NCBI RefSeq assembly: GCF_000308775.1
Contig: NZ_BAGJ01000029.1
Coordinates: forward strand, 23,066 to 87,065
Direction of reading: 5' to 3'
Source: Nocardia testacea NBRC 100365
GTDB lineage: Bacteria > Actinomycetota > Actinomycetes > Mycobacteriales > Mycobacteriaceae
Length of the DNA: 64,000 bases
Positions 1 to 7,927 of this stretch are shown here, in pieces. The first letter of the stretch is position 1, and each line of letters starts with the position of its first letter. Under the pieces are notes generated by a model. It was not told where the DNA came from, ran no database searches, and saw only the letters and a list, made by a program, of their open reading frames with translations. Position numbers and translations under genes: made by a program.

Positions 1-102
1 CCCCGCGAATTCGATCGCGCGATGCTCGATCCCGTGGTGACGCTCGCCGGTCAGCGTTCCTGGGAGCGAGCGCGGTGGGGAGCCGCCGCTGTGGTCCGAT
101 AG
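1..102 (+). CDS. 3' end of an unidentified gene (partial)
   Basis: An open frame enters from the left edge, encodes 33 residues with G/C-rich third positions and stops at TAG (100-102). The next gene starts 4 bases later, so the two are probably co-transcribed. The tail is probably helical, with alternating charged and hydrophobic residues including LDPVVTLAGQRSWERARWG. It is too short to assign a family. The start lies outside the window. Confidence 0.45.
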   Translation, partial: PREFDRAMLDPVVTLAGQRSWERARWGAAAVVR

Positions 103-106
103 CACA

Positions 107-589
107 GTGGCGACGACCGACCGAAGGCATACGCGGGCGCGGCTGGCGGCCGGTGCGCTGTTCGTGCGTGCCGGGGGCGACGAGGTGCTGCTGGTGCACA
201 AGACGTACGGCATCGGATGGGATATCCCGGGCGGTTATGTGGAACCGGGTGAGTCTCCGGCGCAGGCCTGCCGGCGCGAGGTGGCCGAGGAACTCGGGAT
301 CGACCGATCACCCGGGCGGTTACTGGTGCACGATTGGGCGCCGAATCCGGGCGAAGGGGACAAGGTTCTCTATGTGTTCGACGGCGGCGGGATCGACGAT
401 CGGGGCATTGTCCTGCAGGCCGCGGAGCTCGACCGTTGGGGATGGGTGCGAACGGACCGGCTGGACGAGTATGTCGTGGCGCGGCTGAGCCGTCGGCTGC
501 GGTGCGCGCTCGCCGCCCGGGCGTGCGGAGTGAGCCTGTATCTGGAGCGGGGCGTGGTCGCCTCGGCGGGATCCCGACCACCGAGTTGA
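107..589 (+). CDS. NUDIX hydrolase
   Basis: A 160-residue NUDIX-fold hydrolase, expected to cleave a nucleoside diphosphate linked to another moiety in the cytoplasm; the substrate cannot be read from sequence. The Nudix box is complete near residues 42-64: GGYVEPGESPAQACRRE followed by VAEELGI, which fits Gx5Ex7REUxEExGU. A beta-strand rich core (VLLVHKTYGIGWDIPGG) precedes it and LDRWGWV follows, as in MutT/ADP-ribose pyrophosphatase-like members. The start is GTG, 4 bases after the stop of the preceding partial gene, with no clear separate Shine-Dalgarno, so translation may be coupled. Length is normal for a single-domain NUDIX protein. Confidence 0.85.
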   Translation: MATTDRRHTRARLAAGALFVRAGGDEVLLVHKTYGIGWDIPGGYVEPGESPAQACRREVAEELGIDRSPGRLLVHDWAPNPGEGDKVLYVFDGGGIDDRGIVLQAAELDRWGWVRTDRLDEYVVARLSRRLRCALAARACGVSLYLERGVVASAGSRPPS

Positions 590-683
590 CCGCTGTTCAC
601 CGTGTGGGTTCCGACACCCGAAATGTGATATAGGGGAGGGCGGTTGACGTACCCCGGGACCTCGGCGCTACGGTGTACGAGCT

Positions 684-1280
684 ATGAGGGACGCTGCGAC
701 AACGATTTCGGGGGCCTGGCGGATCGACGACGGTACAGCGGTTACCTTCCGCGATGCCGCGGTGGCCTGGGCAATGGCCGCGCACGAGGTGCTGGCCGAG
801 ACCGCGACGGAGTACGGATACTTCGTCACCGTGCAGGAACTCGCCGAGCGGGTGCAGGAGATGTCGGGAGTGCATACCGATGCCCCGACTCGCACCTGGA
901 TGGACGCGATCCTGCGCAAGGTCGCCCGGCGCTGCCACAACGCGGGCGAGCCGCCGCTCACGGCCCTGTGCGTGAAACGCAATCTGAAGGTCAGCGACAG
1001 CTACAAGTATGTGCTGGAGCTGGCGGCGCTACCGGTGCCGGCCGATATCGAAACCCATGCCGCGTACGCGCGCTGGGCCTGCTACGCGGCCCACGGTGCC
1101 GATGTGCCCGCCGACGGTGGTACCCCGCCTCTGATTCCGCGCGGTGGTAGTGCCCGGCGGACGGTCGCCACCACCCGGGCCGCCGCGGCCGCGCACAAAC
1201 CGGAAACCGGGGCCCGCACCGTGGTGTGTTCCAGCTGTTTCATCCAGCTTCCGGCCACCGGGGTCTGCGAACACTGCTGA
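684..1280 (+). CDS. Conserved hypothetical protein with C-terminal Cys cluster
   Basis: A 198-residue soluble protein that I cannot assign to a named family. The first 130 residues look like a compact helical domain (AVAWAMAAHEVLAETATEYG, then TWMDAILRKVARRCHNAGE). A low-complexity Ala/Thr/Arg linker around 150-175 leads to CSSC...CEHC at residues 182-198, which resembles a small zinc knuckle. The start ATG lies in a short upstream region with no strong Shine-Dalgarno. It converges on the CPBP gene, with 18 bases between the stops. No secretion signal or membrane segment is visible. A DNA- or protein-binding role is only a guess from the Cys pairs. Confidence 0.6.
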   Translation: MRDAATTISGAWRIDDGTAVTFRDAAVAWAMAAHEVLAETATEYGYFVTVQELAERVQEMSGVHTDAPTRTWMDAILRKVARRCHNAGEPPLTALCVKRNLKVSDSYKYVLELAALPVPADIETHAAYARWACYAAHGADVPADGGTPPLIPRGGSARRTVATTRAAAAAHKPETGARTVVCSSCFIQLPATGVCEHC

Positions 1281-1298
1281 TCCCGCGGCACGGCAAGC

Positions 1299-2042
1299 TC
1301 ACGCCAGAGTCGTATGCCAGAGGAGTGCGGCGGTCAGTGCGCCGGCGCCGTTGACCGCCCAGTGCAGGGCGATGGGTGCCAGCAGGCTGCCGCTGCGGTG
1401 CCGCAGCCAGGTGAACACGACGGCCGCGGCGGCGGTCGCGGCGACAGCGATCAGGACCCCGGCGAGCTGACCGAGCGGCCCGCCGCCGATCAGTCCGGAA
1501 AGGCCGCGGTTACCGGCGGTGAGGCCGAGGGACGAGGCGATATGCCAGAGGCCGAACAGCAGTGATCCGGCCGCGAACACGCCGCGGGCGCCCCACGCTC
1601 GATCGAGTGTCCCGTGCAGGACGCCGCGGAAGGCGAGTTCCTCGGGGATCACGGTCTGCAACGGGATCACGATCATCGAGGCGATGAGCGCGCCGGAGAT
1701 GGTGGCGTAGCGATCGGCCAGGAAGAATGGACGGGTCGCCGGGAGCGCGGCCCCGATGGCCACCGCCGCCAGCACCACCCCGACCGCGCCGAGCGCGTAC
1801 TTGGTCCCCGTCCGCCAGTGCCGGGGCGACAGGCCCAGCTCCGACCAGAGCAGACCGCGCCGGCGCATGAGCCCCAGCAGCACCAGGGCGGCGATCGGCA
1901 CGCTCACGATGTTGGCCCACGCGGTGGTGAAATGGGCGACCAGATTGGTGCAGGTGAGCACCACCACGACGACCGCCACATCGGCATAGGCGTGGACTCT
2001 GGGGCGCGGAGCAGCTGTTTCCTGGGTAACCGGGTGGAGCAT
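1299..2042 (-). CDS. CPBP-family intramembrane glutamic endopeptidase
   Basis: A 247-residue multi-span membrane protein of the CAAX-prenyl-protease/bacteriocin-processing (CPBP, ABI) family. The three conserved motifs are present in order: EELAFRG near residues 137-143, FGLWH near 163-167, and a final HWAVNGAGAL near 227-236. The Glu-Glu, Arg and two His of the family active site are therefore intact. About seven hydrophobic segments are visible. It stands alone between a convergent hypothetical gene and a pseudouridine synthase. The substrate is unknown; actinobacterial genomes carry many copies with no defined role. Confidence 0.8.
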   Translation of the reverse strand: MLHPVTQETAAPRPRVHAYADVAVVVVVLTCTNLVAHFTTAWANIVSVPIAALVLLGLMRRRGLLWSELGLSPRHWRTGTKYALGAVGVVLAAVAIGAALPATRPFFLADRYATISGALIASMIVIPLQTVIPEELAFRGVLHGTLDRAWGARGVFAAGSLLFGLWHIASSLGLTAGNRGLSGLIGGGPLGQLAGVLIAVAATAAAAVVFTWLRHRSGSLLAPIALHWAVNGAGALTAALLWHTTLA

Positions 2043-2156
2043 TCGGCCCAGTGTACGGACGGGCCGGGAGCACGCGGTGCGGGCTCGAACACGGCGGTAC
2101 AGGATCGGGTGACTCCCGTCCGGCCGATGCCGGTCGGAGCGATCGGCGCCCGGTGT

Positions 2157-3158
2157 TCAGGAACCCGGGGCGGCTTCCGCCTCCGCGGCCCAGCCCTGCG
2201 GATCGGCCCAGCCCTGCGGATCGGCCCAGCCCTGCGGATCGGCCCAGGCCTGCAGGTGCCGGCCGCTGTCGAAACGTCTGTGTTCGCCGGTCACCGGGTC
2301 TGTGAATTCGAGGGTGGCGGCCAGCAGCTGGAGCGGGCGGGTGAAGTCGTCGACCGGTTTATCGGTGATCACCGGATAGAAATCGTCGCCGAGAATGGGT
2401 ATACCCAGCGAGTTCATGTGCAATCGCAGCTGATGGGTGCGCCCGGTCGCGGGGTGCAGCCGGTAACGGGCGATATCGCCGCGCCGCTCGATGAGCTCCA
2501 CCCGGGTGCGCGCGTTGGGTGGCCCGGACACCTCCTGGGCGGCCAGGACGTGCTTCTCCTTGATGATGCGGCTTTCCAGGGACAGCGGGAAGAGCAACCC
2601 CTCGCGGTACCCGGCCACGGCCTCGTACTCCTTGCGGACCCGCTGGCGCTGGAACAGCGTCTGGTAGGCGCCGCGACGGGTCGGGTCCACGACGAACAGC
2701 ACGAGACCGGCGGTGGCGCGGTCGAGACGATGCGCGGGGATCAGGTCGGGCAGGTCGAGTTCCCGGCGCAGCCGCACCAGGGCGGTCTGCAGGATATGGC
2801 TGCCGCGCGGGATGGTGGCCAGGAAATGCGGTTTGTCGGCGACCAGGATGGTGTCGTCGCGGTAGACGATCGGCAGGTCGAAGGGGACCGGTTTCTCCTC
2901 GGGCAGATCGCGGTGGAACCAGACCGCGCCCCCGGGCACATAGGGCGCGTCGGGCGCGAGCGGGCCCGTCAGATCGACGATCTCACCGGCGTGCAGCATC
3001 TCGTCGATTCGCGCGGGGGCGACGCGGGGCAGCCGGTGGACCAGATGGTCGCGCACGGTCGCCCAGTCGCCCTCCTCGGGCAGCCGCAACCGGGCCGGGT
3101 CCAGCCCGAACCGCTTCGGCAGCGGCGGCTGCTGCCTTCTTCTCACCGGTCGCAGCAT
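2157..3158 (-). CDS. RluA-family RNA pseudouridine synthase
   Basis: A 333-residue RluA-type synthase that would isomerise uridine in rRNA or tRNA. The catalytic-motif region HRLDRATAGLVLF (near residues 140-152) carries the conserved catalytic Asp, and the downstream GRTHQLRLHMNSLGIPILGD block is the usual RNA-binding core. The Arg/Gln/Pro-rich N-terminus is followed by an S4-like segment (VHRLPRVAPARIDEMLHAGE). The C-terminus is unusual: it ends in three exact copies of WADPQG encoded by an 18-bp tandem repeat. The start is ATG. It follows the divergently regulated siderophore-interacting gene by about 50 bases on the same strand and could be read through from it, but there is no functional link. 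Confidence 0.85.
   Translation of the reverse strand: MLRPVRRRQQPPLPKRFGLDPARLRLPEEGDWATVRDHLVHRLPRVAPARIDEMLHAGEIVDLTGPLAPDAPYVPGGAVWFHRDLPEEKPVPFDLPIVYRDDTILVADKPHFLATIPRGSHILQTALVRLRRELDLPDLIPAHRLDRATAGLVLFVVDPTRRGAYQTLFQRQRVRKEYEAVAGYREGLLFPLSLESRIIKEKHVLAAQEVSGPPNARTRVELIERRGDIARYRLHPATGRTHQLRLHMNSLGIPILGDDFYPVITDKPVDDFTRPLQLLAATLEFTDPVTGEHRRFDSGRHLQAWADPQGWADPQGWADPQGWAAEAEAAPGS
2191..2244. repeat. Three exact 18-bp tandem repeats in the RluA-like gene
   Basis: The unit cagccctgcggatcggcc occurs three times in perfect register (2191-2208, 2209-2226, 2227-2244) and is followed by a degenerate fourth copy. It encodes WADPQG on the minus strand. The unit is a multiple of three, so copy-number change would keep the frame and only lengthen or shorten the C-terminal tail of the pseudouridine synthase. 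Confidence 0.95.
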
Positions 3159-3209
3159 AGTCCGCGCGGCGCGGGGCGCCGGCCGGACGGCCCGCGGCGG
3201 TGACGGCGG

Positions 3210-3917
3210 TTACTTCCAGTAGCCCTGGGCTTTGATCTGCGATTTCGGTAGCGCGTGAGTGGTCCGCAGGCTCTTCACGATGGCGCGGGTGCTGGCGGTG
3301 TCGCAGGCGACCCAGGCGAAGGCGTCGGCGGCGACGGTCAGCTGTTCGGCCTGTTCGCGCATGGTGCGGCCGTCGTCGATGCGCTGGATCCAGGTGATCT
3401 CGTGATGCGGTTTGTTGCGGACCGGTAGGCCGGTATCCGACTCGTACTGCCATTCCAGCCAGACCCGGGCCGGGACATCGCCGATCGATTCGAGCAGGGT
3501 GTTGATCGCCGGCAGGGAAGCGGTATCGCCGAAGATCACGTACTCGCCGGGGGTGGTCGCGGGCAGTTCGAACTTGGAGCCCAGCACCGAGGTTTCGATG
3601 ACATCGCCGACCCGGGCGCGTTCGGCCCACTGGCTGGCCGGTCCGCTGTGCACGGCGAACTCGATGTGGAAGTGGTCGTTGTCGGGGTCCTGGTCGATGA
3701 GCGTGTAACCGCGATGGTGCAGTTTGTCGGTTTCGGCGTCGGGGATCCAGAGCCGGATGAACTGAGTGGGGTGCACCGGGTGGTCGGCGAGCAGACCCCC
3801 GGCGGTGAAGCCGATGCGGATGTACTTGTCGGTGATCCGCTCCGTGGAGGTGACTGTCAGCCGGTAGTCGTCGGCCCGCCACACCTTCATGATTACGCCA
3901 TTACTGCCTCTACCCAT
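3210..3917 (-). CDS. Siderophore-interacting FAD protein (ferric-siderophore reductase)
   Basis: A 235-residue siderophore-interacting protein expected to reduce Fe(III) in imported siderophore using a flavin and NAD(P)H. Family landmarks: the FAD-binding RGYTL (near residue 69), the FGDTASLPAI nucleotide-binding region (near 129), the acidic EWQYESDTG stretch, and the typical terminal AQGYWK. In mycobacteria this domain is fused to the N-terminus of IrtA; here it is a separate gene divergent from the two transporter genes. An IdeR-like box abuts the ATG at 3917, and a possible -10 (TAAGCT, 3924-3929) would give a leaderless message at that ATG. The alternative ATG at 3890 (MKVWRADDY) is also plausible, because no Shine-Dalgarno precedes the first. 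Confidence 0.88.
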   Translation of the reverse strand: MGRGSNGVIMKVWRADDYRLTVTSTERITDKYIRIGFTAGGLLADHPVHPTQFIRLWIPDAETDKLHHRGYTLIDQDPDNDHFHIEFAVHSGPASQWAERARVGDVIETSVLGSKFELPATTPGEYVIFGDTASLPAINTLLESIGDVPARVWLEWQYESDTGLPVRNKPHHEITWIQRIDDGRTMREQAEQLTVAADAFAWVACDTASTRAIVKSLRTTHALPKSQIKAQGYWK

Positions 3918-3936
3918 GGAGGTTAGCTTAACCTAA
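3918..3936. promoter_or_regulatory. IdeR-like iron box, siderophore-interacting gene
   Basis: A 19-bp near-palindrome matching the IdeR/DtxR consensus TTAGGTTAGGCTAACCTAA at 16 of 19 positions. It lies directly against the start of the minus-strand flavoprotein gene, so repressor binding would block RNA polymerase. Binding by IdeR is inferred from the motif. Confidence 0.85.
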
Positions 3937-3996
3937 CTTTGTGCCCGGGTCCGGGTTTCCCGGGCCGGTTCCCGAGGGGCGCCGGGGGCGGATCGG

Positions 3997-4015
3997 GAAA
4001 GTTAGCCTAACCTAC
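3997..4015. promoter_or_regulatory. IdeR-like iron box, ABC transporter operon
   Basis: A 19-bp site with core GTTAGCCTAACCTA, about 60 bp upstream of the first half-transporter gene. It is the second of two boxes in the divergent promoter region, one per direction. Confidence 0.85.
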
Positions 4016-4077
4016 CTTTTTGTCGCCGGCTGTGTGAAGATGAGGCGCATTCAGCACAACGGCCGGAAGGCGAGGAT

Positions 4078-5934
4078 ATGACGGTGGAGGCTGCGCCGCT
4101 GTCGGCGGCGGAGACGGGCAACCGGGCCCCGCGCGCCCAGCAGAAGGCGCAGAAGCGGCGAGAAGCACTGGCGCGCAAGCAGATCCTGGCCCCGGTGAAC
4201 GGGGCGCTCACGGTGGCGAGCGTAATCGTCGCGGTGGCGTCGGTCGCCGCTGTCGTGCCGTTCGTGCTTATCGTCGAAGCCTGCCGGGAACTGCTGGCCG
4301 ACCGGATCGATACCGACCGGGTGTGGGCGCTGCTGTGGGCCGCCGTGCTCGTGCTGGTGGTGCGCGGGCTGCTCCAGGCGGTCGCGCTGACCTGGTCGCA
4401 CCACGTGGACGGCGGTTTCCAGTTGGCGGTCCGGCGCTCGCTCGCGGACAAACTCACCCGGGTTCCGCTGGGCTGGTTCTCCGAACGCACCTCCGGCGAT
4501 ATCAAGAAGTACCTGCAGGACGATGTCGAGGCACTGCACTATCTCGTCGCCCATGCCCGGCTCGATTTCGTCGGCGGCCTCGTGGTCCCGCTGGTCACCC
4601 TGCTCTACCTGTTCACTGTGGACTGGCGGCTCACCCTGGTGCTGCTGGTCCCGTTGCTGGCGTATGCGATATCGCTGAGCCGGATGATGGATCGGACCAG
4701 CCGTGATCGCCTCGCGGTGTACAGCCGCTGGGAGCGGCGGGTCCAGACCGCGGCCATCGAATTCGTGGACGGCATCCAGGTGGTGCGGGCCTTCGGCCAG
4801 GCGGGCAAGGCGCATCACGAGTTCCAGGCGGCGGTGGACGGGCAGACGGCCGCGTTCACGCGCTGGAAGACACCGATGATCCGGCTGCAGGCCGTCTCCG
4901 ATATCACCGTCGCGCCGGTCTTCGTCATGTCGGTGATCGTGCTCGCCGGGCTGGCGGCGGTGGGCCTGGACCGGGCGCAGCCCCTGGACCTGCTGCCCTT
5001 CCTGCTGGTCGGGCTCGGGCTGGGGAGTTCGCTGCTGGGGCTGGGCTATGGCGGGCAGGCCCTGCGGGAGGCCGGGGCGGCCGCGGTGCGGTTGTACGAG
5101 TTGCAGCAGACTCCGGAACTGGCCACCGGCGCGCTGGATGCGGCCACGGTCGCCACCGCGCCGACCGAACCGGGTGTGGTCCGGTTCGAAGGTGTGGCGT
5201 TCGGATACCGCGAGGACCACCAGGTGCTGCGCGATATCGATCTGGAACTGCGTCCCGGTACGCTCACCGCCCTGGTGGGGCCGAGTGGCTCGGGTAAATC
5301 CACGCTGGCCAAACTGCTGCCCCGCTTCTACGACGTCGACGCCGGCCGGATCACCATCGGGGGCCGCGATATCCGCGATATCCCCGCGGCGGAGCTGTAT
5401 CGCACAGTCGGATTCGTCTTCCAGGATGTCCGGCTGATCCGCGGTTCGGTCCGGGACAATCTGCTGCTGGCCCGCCCCGACGCCGATGTCGCGACGCTGG
5501 AGGCGGCCGCTCGGGCGGCGCAGATCCACGATCGCATCACGGCGCTGCCCCGGGGATACGACTCCGAGATCGGCGTGGATGCCAGTCTGTCCGGCGGCGA
5601 GGCGCAACGCCTGTCGATCGCCCGGGCGCTGCTGGCCGATACGCCGGTGCTGGTGCTCGACGAGGCCACCGCCTTCGCCGACCCCGAGTCCGAAGCCGCG
5701 GTCCAGGACGCGTTGGCCCGGCTCGTGGCGGGTCGCACCGTGCTGGTGATCGCGCACCGGCTGCACACCATCACCGGCGTGGACCGGATCGTGGTGCTGG
5801 AGAACGGGTCTCTGGTCGAACAGGGCGACCATGCCCGCCTGCACACCGCGGGCGGAACCTACCAGCGGTTGTGGGAGATCAACGAGGCCGCGCTCGGCGC
5901 GGTCGAGGCGGCGGAGAGCGGGAACATCCGATGA
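4078..5934 (+). CDS. ABC transporter, IrtA-like half-transporter (TMD-NBD)
   Basis: A 618-residue exporter-fold ABC protein, likely one half of an IrtAB-type importer of ferric siderophore in the inner membrane. The membrane domain (about residues 40-330, with WFSERTSGDIKKYLQDDVEA as the conserved cytoplasmic loop) is followed by an ATPase domain: Walker A GPSGSGKST near 400, signature LSGGEAQ near 503, Walker B VLVLDEATA near 524 and the H-loop AHR near 560. It lacks the N-terminal siderophore-interacting domain of mycobacterial IrtA; that activity is encoded by the divergent gene at 3210-3917. GGCGAGGAT precedes the ATG. The stop overlaps the next start (ATGA), so the two halves are translationally coupled. 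Confidence 0.88.
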   Translation: MTVEAAPLSAAETGNRAPRAQQKAQKRREALARKQILAPVNGALTVASVIVAVASVAAVVPFVLIVEACRELLADRIDTDRVWALLWAAVLVLVVRGLLQAVALTWSHHVDGGFQLAVRRSLADKLTRVPLGWFSERTSGDIKKYLQDDVEALHYLVAHARLDFVGGLVVPLVTLLYLFTVDWRLTLVLLVPLLAYAISLSRMMDRTSRDRLAVYSRWERRVQTAAIEFVDGIQVVRAFGQAGKAHHEFQAAVDGQTAAFTRWKTPMIRLQAVSDITVAPVFVMSVIVLAGLAAVGLDRAQPLDLLPFLLVGLGLGSSLLGLGYGGQALREAGAAAVRLYELQQTPELATGALDAATVATAPTEPGVVRFEGVAFGYREDHQVLRDIDLELRPGTLTALVGPSGSGKSTLAKLLPRFYDVDAGRITIGGRDIRDIPAAELYRTVGFVFQDVRLIRGSVRDNLLLARPDADVATLEAAARAAQIHDRITALPRGYDSEIGVDASLSGGEAQRLSIARALLADTPVLVLDEATAFADPESEAAVQDALARLVAGRTVLVIAHRLHTITGVDRIVVLENGSLVEQGDHARLHTAGGTYQRLWEINEAALGAVEAAESGNIR

Positions 5935-7667
5935 TCAAGAAACTGCTCGCGCTGGTCCCCGGCGAATTCGCTCCGCTCACCCCCAAACTGTTCGCCGCGA
6001 TCATCGGTCAGGCGCTGTGCCAGGCGCTGGCGTATCTGCTGCTGGTCCCGGTGCTCGAGGCCCTGTTCGGCGACGACTTGCCGCGGGCCTGGTTCTGGGC
6101 GCTGCTGATGCTGGTCGCGGTCGGCGCGGTGGCCGTGTTCGGTTACCTCCAGACGGTCTTCGGTCTGCGTATCGCGGTGGGTATGCAGCGGGGCCTGCAG
6201 ACCCGGATCGGCGATCATCTCAATGCCCTTCCACTGGGCTGGTTCGAGACCCACGGTGCCGGGCCGCTGTCGCGGCTGACGGTGGAGAACGTGCGCGAGA
6301 TCCAGCAGGCGCTGGCCTATCTGATGGCGAAGGTGCTCAACAGCATCGTGGTGCCGATCGCCGTGGCGGTGGGGATGTTGTTCGTGGACTGGCGGATCTC
6401 GCTGGCGATGCTGCTGTCCGCACCGGTGCTCTTCGTCGTCAACGCGCTGGCGGCGCGGTCCTACGCCGCTTCGGACGCGCGGGCCCATGCGGCGGCGGCC
6501 GAGGCCGATGCGCGCGTGGTGGAGTTCGCGCAGGCCCAGCCGGTGCTGCGGTCGCTGGGCGCGGTCGGCGCCGGAAACCGGGCGTTGGACGCCGCGCTGG
6601 CCGAACAGAAGTCGGCGTCGGCGAAGCTGGTCTTCGCGTCGGTGCCCGGGCTCATCGTGTTCTCACTGTGCATCCAGGCGGTGTTCCTGGTGCTCGCCTA
6701 TATCGTGGTGAACCGGGTGACCGGTGGTTCGATCTCGGTTCCGGCGGCGATCGCGCTGATCGCGGTGAGCGCGCGGTTCATCGAGCCGCTGAATCTGGCC
6801 GCGCAACTGGGCAACGGCCTGCGCGGCGCCGGCGCCGCGGTCGACCGGGTGACCGAACTGCTGAGCGAGCCGACGCTGCCGGAATCGCGGGAACCGGTCG
6901 TACCCGGTGCACCCGGAGTCGAGTTCCACGATGTCGGTTTCTCCTATCGCCCGGGTGAACCGGTGCTCTCCGGCCTGACCTTCAGCGTGCCGCCCGGGAC
7001 CACCACGGCCGTGGTCGGCCCGAGCGGTGCCGGTAAGACGACGCTGCTCCGGCTGGCCGCGCGGTTCTACGACGTGGAGTCCGGACGCGTCGTGGTCGCC
7101 GGGCACGACGTCCGTGAGCAGCCGTCGGAGACGCTGCTGAGCCGGCTGTCGCTGGTGTTCCAGAACGTCTACCTGTTCAACCGGTCGGTGGCCGAGAACA
7201 TTCGGATCGGCCGGTTGGACGCCACCGACGAGGAAGTACGCCGGGCCGCGGTCGCCGCCCGGGTGGACGAGATCACCGACCGCCTGCCCGACGGCTACGA
7301 ATCGCCGGTCGGCGAGGGCGGTTCGCTGCTGTCCGGAGGTGAGCGGCAACGGGTTTCGATCGCACGGGCGTTGCTCAAGGACGCGCCGATCGTGCTGCTG
7401 GACGAGGCGACCAGCGCACTGGACCCGCACAGCGAGGCGTCGGTGGTGCGGGGTATCCACGAGCTCACCCGCGGTAAGACGGTGATCGTGGTGGCGCATC
7501 GACTGGGCACCATCGCGCACGCCGATCAGATCCTCTTCCTGGATGCGGGTCGCATCGTCGAACGCGGCACCCATACCGAACTGCTGGCGCTGGGTGGCCG
7601 CTACGCCGATTTCTGGAACGAACGGTCGCGGGCCGGTGGCTGGCGGCTGGAACAGCCTGTGGGATAG
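5931..7667 (+). CDS. ABC transporter, IrtB-like half-transporter (TMD-NBD)
   Basis: A 578-residue half-transporter that should pair with the upstream gene product. The start chosen is the ATG overlapping the previous TGA (ATGA); the frame is open 20 codons further upstream, but that part overlaps the preceding gene and does not look like the family. Order: five or six hydrophobic segments (residues 10-290), Walker A GPSGAGKTT near 363, Q-loop VFQNVYLF, signature LSGGERQ near 467, Walker B IVLLDEATSALDP near 487 and H-loop AHRLG. The presence of both halves, the iron box upstream and the siderophore synthesis genes downstream argue for ferric siderophore uptake rather than drug export. Confidence 0.88.
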   Translation: MIKKLLALVPGEFAPLTPKLFAAIIGQALCQALAYLLLVPVLEALFGDDLPRAWFWALLMLVAVGAVAVFGYLQTVFGLRIAVGMQRGLQTRIGDHLNALPLGWFETHGAGPLSRLTVENVREIQQALAYLMAKVLNSIVVPIAVAVGMLFVDWRISLAMLLSAPVLFVVNALAARSYAASDARAHAAAAEADARVVEFAQAQPVLRSLGAVGAGNRALDAALAEQKSASAKLVFASVPGLIVFSLCIQAVFLVLAYIVVNRVTGGSISVPAAIALIAVSARFIEPLNLAAQLGNGLRGAGAAVDRVTELLSEPTLPESREPVVPGAPGVEFHDVGFSYRPGEPVLSGLTFSVPPGTTTAVVGPSGAGKTTLLRLAARFYDVESGRVVVAGHDVREQPSETLLSRLSLVFQNVYLFNRSVAENIRIGRLDATDEEVRRAAVAARVDEITDRLPDGYESPVGEGGSLLSGGERQRVSIARALLKDAPIVLLDEATSALDPHSEASVVRGIHELTRGKTVIVVAHRLGTIAHADQILFLDAGRIVERGTHTELLALGGRYADFWNERSRAGGWRLEQPVG

Positions 7668-7738
7668 CGGAATCGGCGGTAGCGGGCGTGTCGCCACCCG
7701 GCGGGTGGAGAACGCGCGCGGCCCACCGCGGAAGTGTG

Positions 7739-7757
7739 TTAGCTTAGCCTAAGCAAT
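7739..7757. promoter_or_regulatory. IdeR-like iron box (distal), adenylation-like gene
   Basis: A 19-bp site with the core TTAGCTTAGCCTAAG, four mismatches from consensus. It is one of two boxes in the 260-bp region upstream of the gene at 7928, with centres 68 bp apart. Confidence 0.7.
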
Positions 7758-7806
7758 TCTTACCGGAGTGCCCGGGCGCGATCTGGAGAATCGCCCTCTT
7801 GCAATG

Positions 7807-7825
7807 TAAGGTAAGCCTAAGCTTG
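7807..7825. promoter_or_regulatory. IdeR-like iron box (proximal), adenylation-like gene
   Basis: A 19-bp site, TAAGGTAAGCCTAAGCTTG, a good match to TWAGGTWAGSCTWACCTWA. It lies about 100 bp upstream of the ATG at 7928. The paired boxes suggest tight iron repression. Confidence 0.75.
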
Positions 7826-7927
7826 ACGCTGGTTCGGTCCCCGCGGCCGTCCGAGCAGTAGAGGAGAACCGGTGACCGATCCATGTGTATCGGCTCCGGC
7901 TCCACTGTCCGTAGCAGGAGGTGACCG

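Noticed and set aside
4051..5844. A 597-residue open frame antisense to the IrtA-like gene
   Set aside because: Shadow of a clear ABC transporter gene; composition is dominated by Arg, His and Gln as in other antisense frames.
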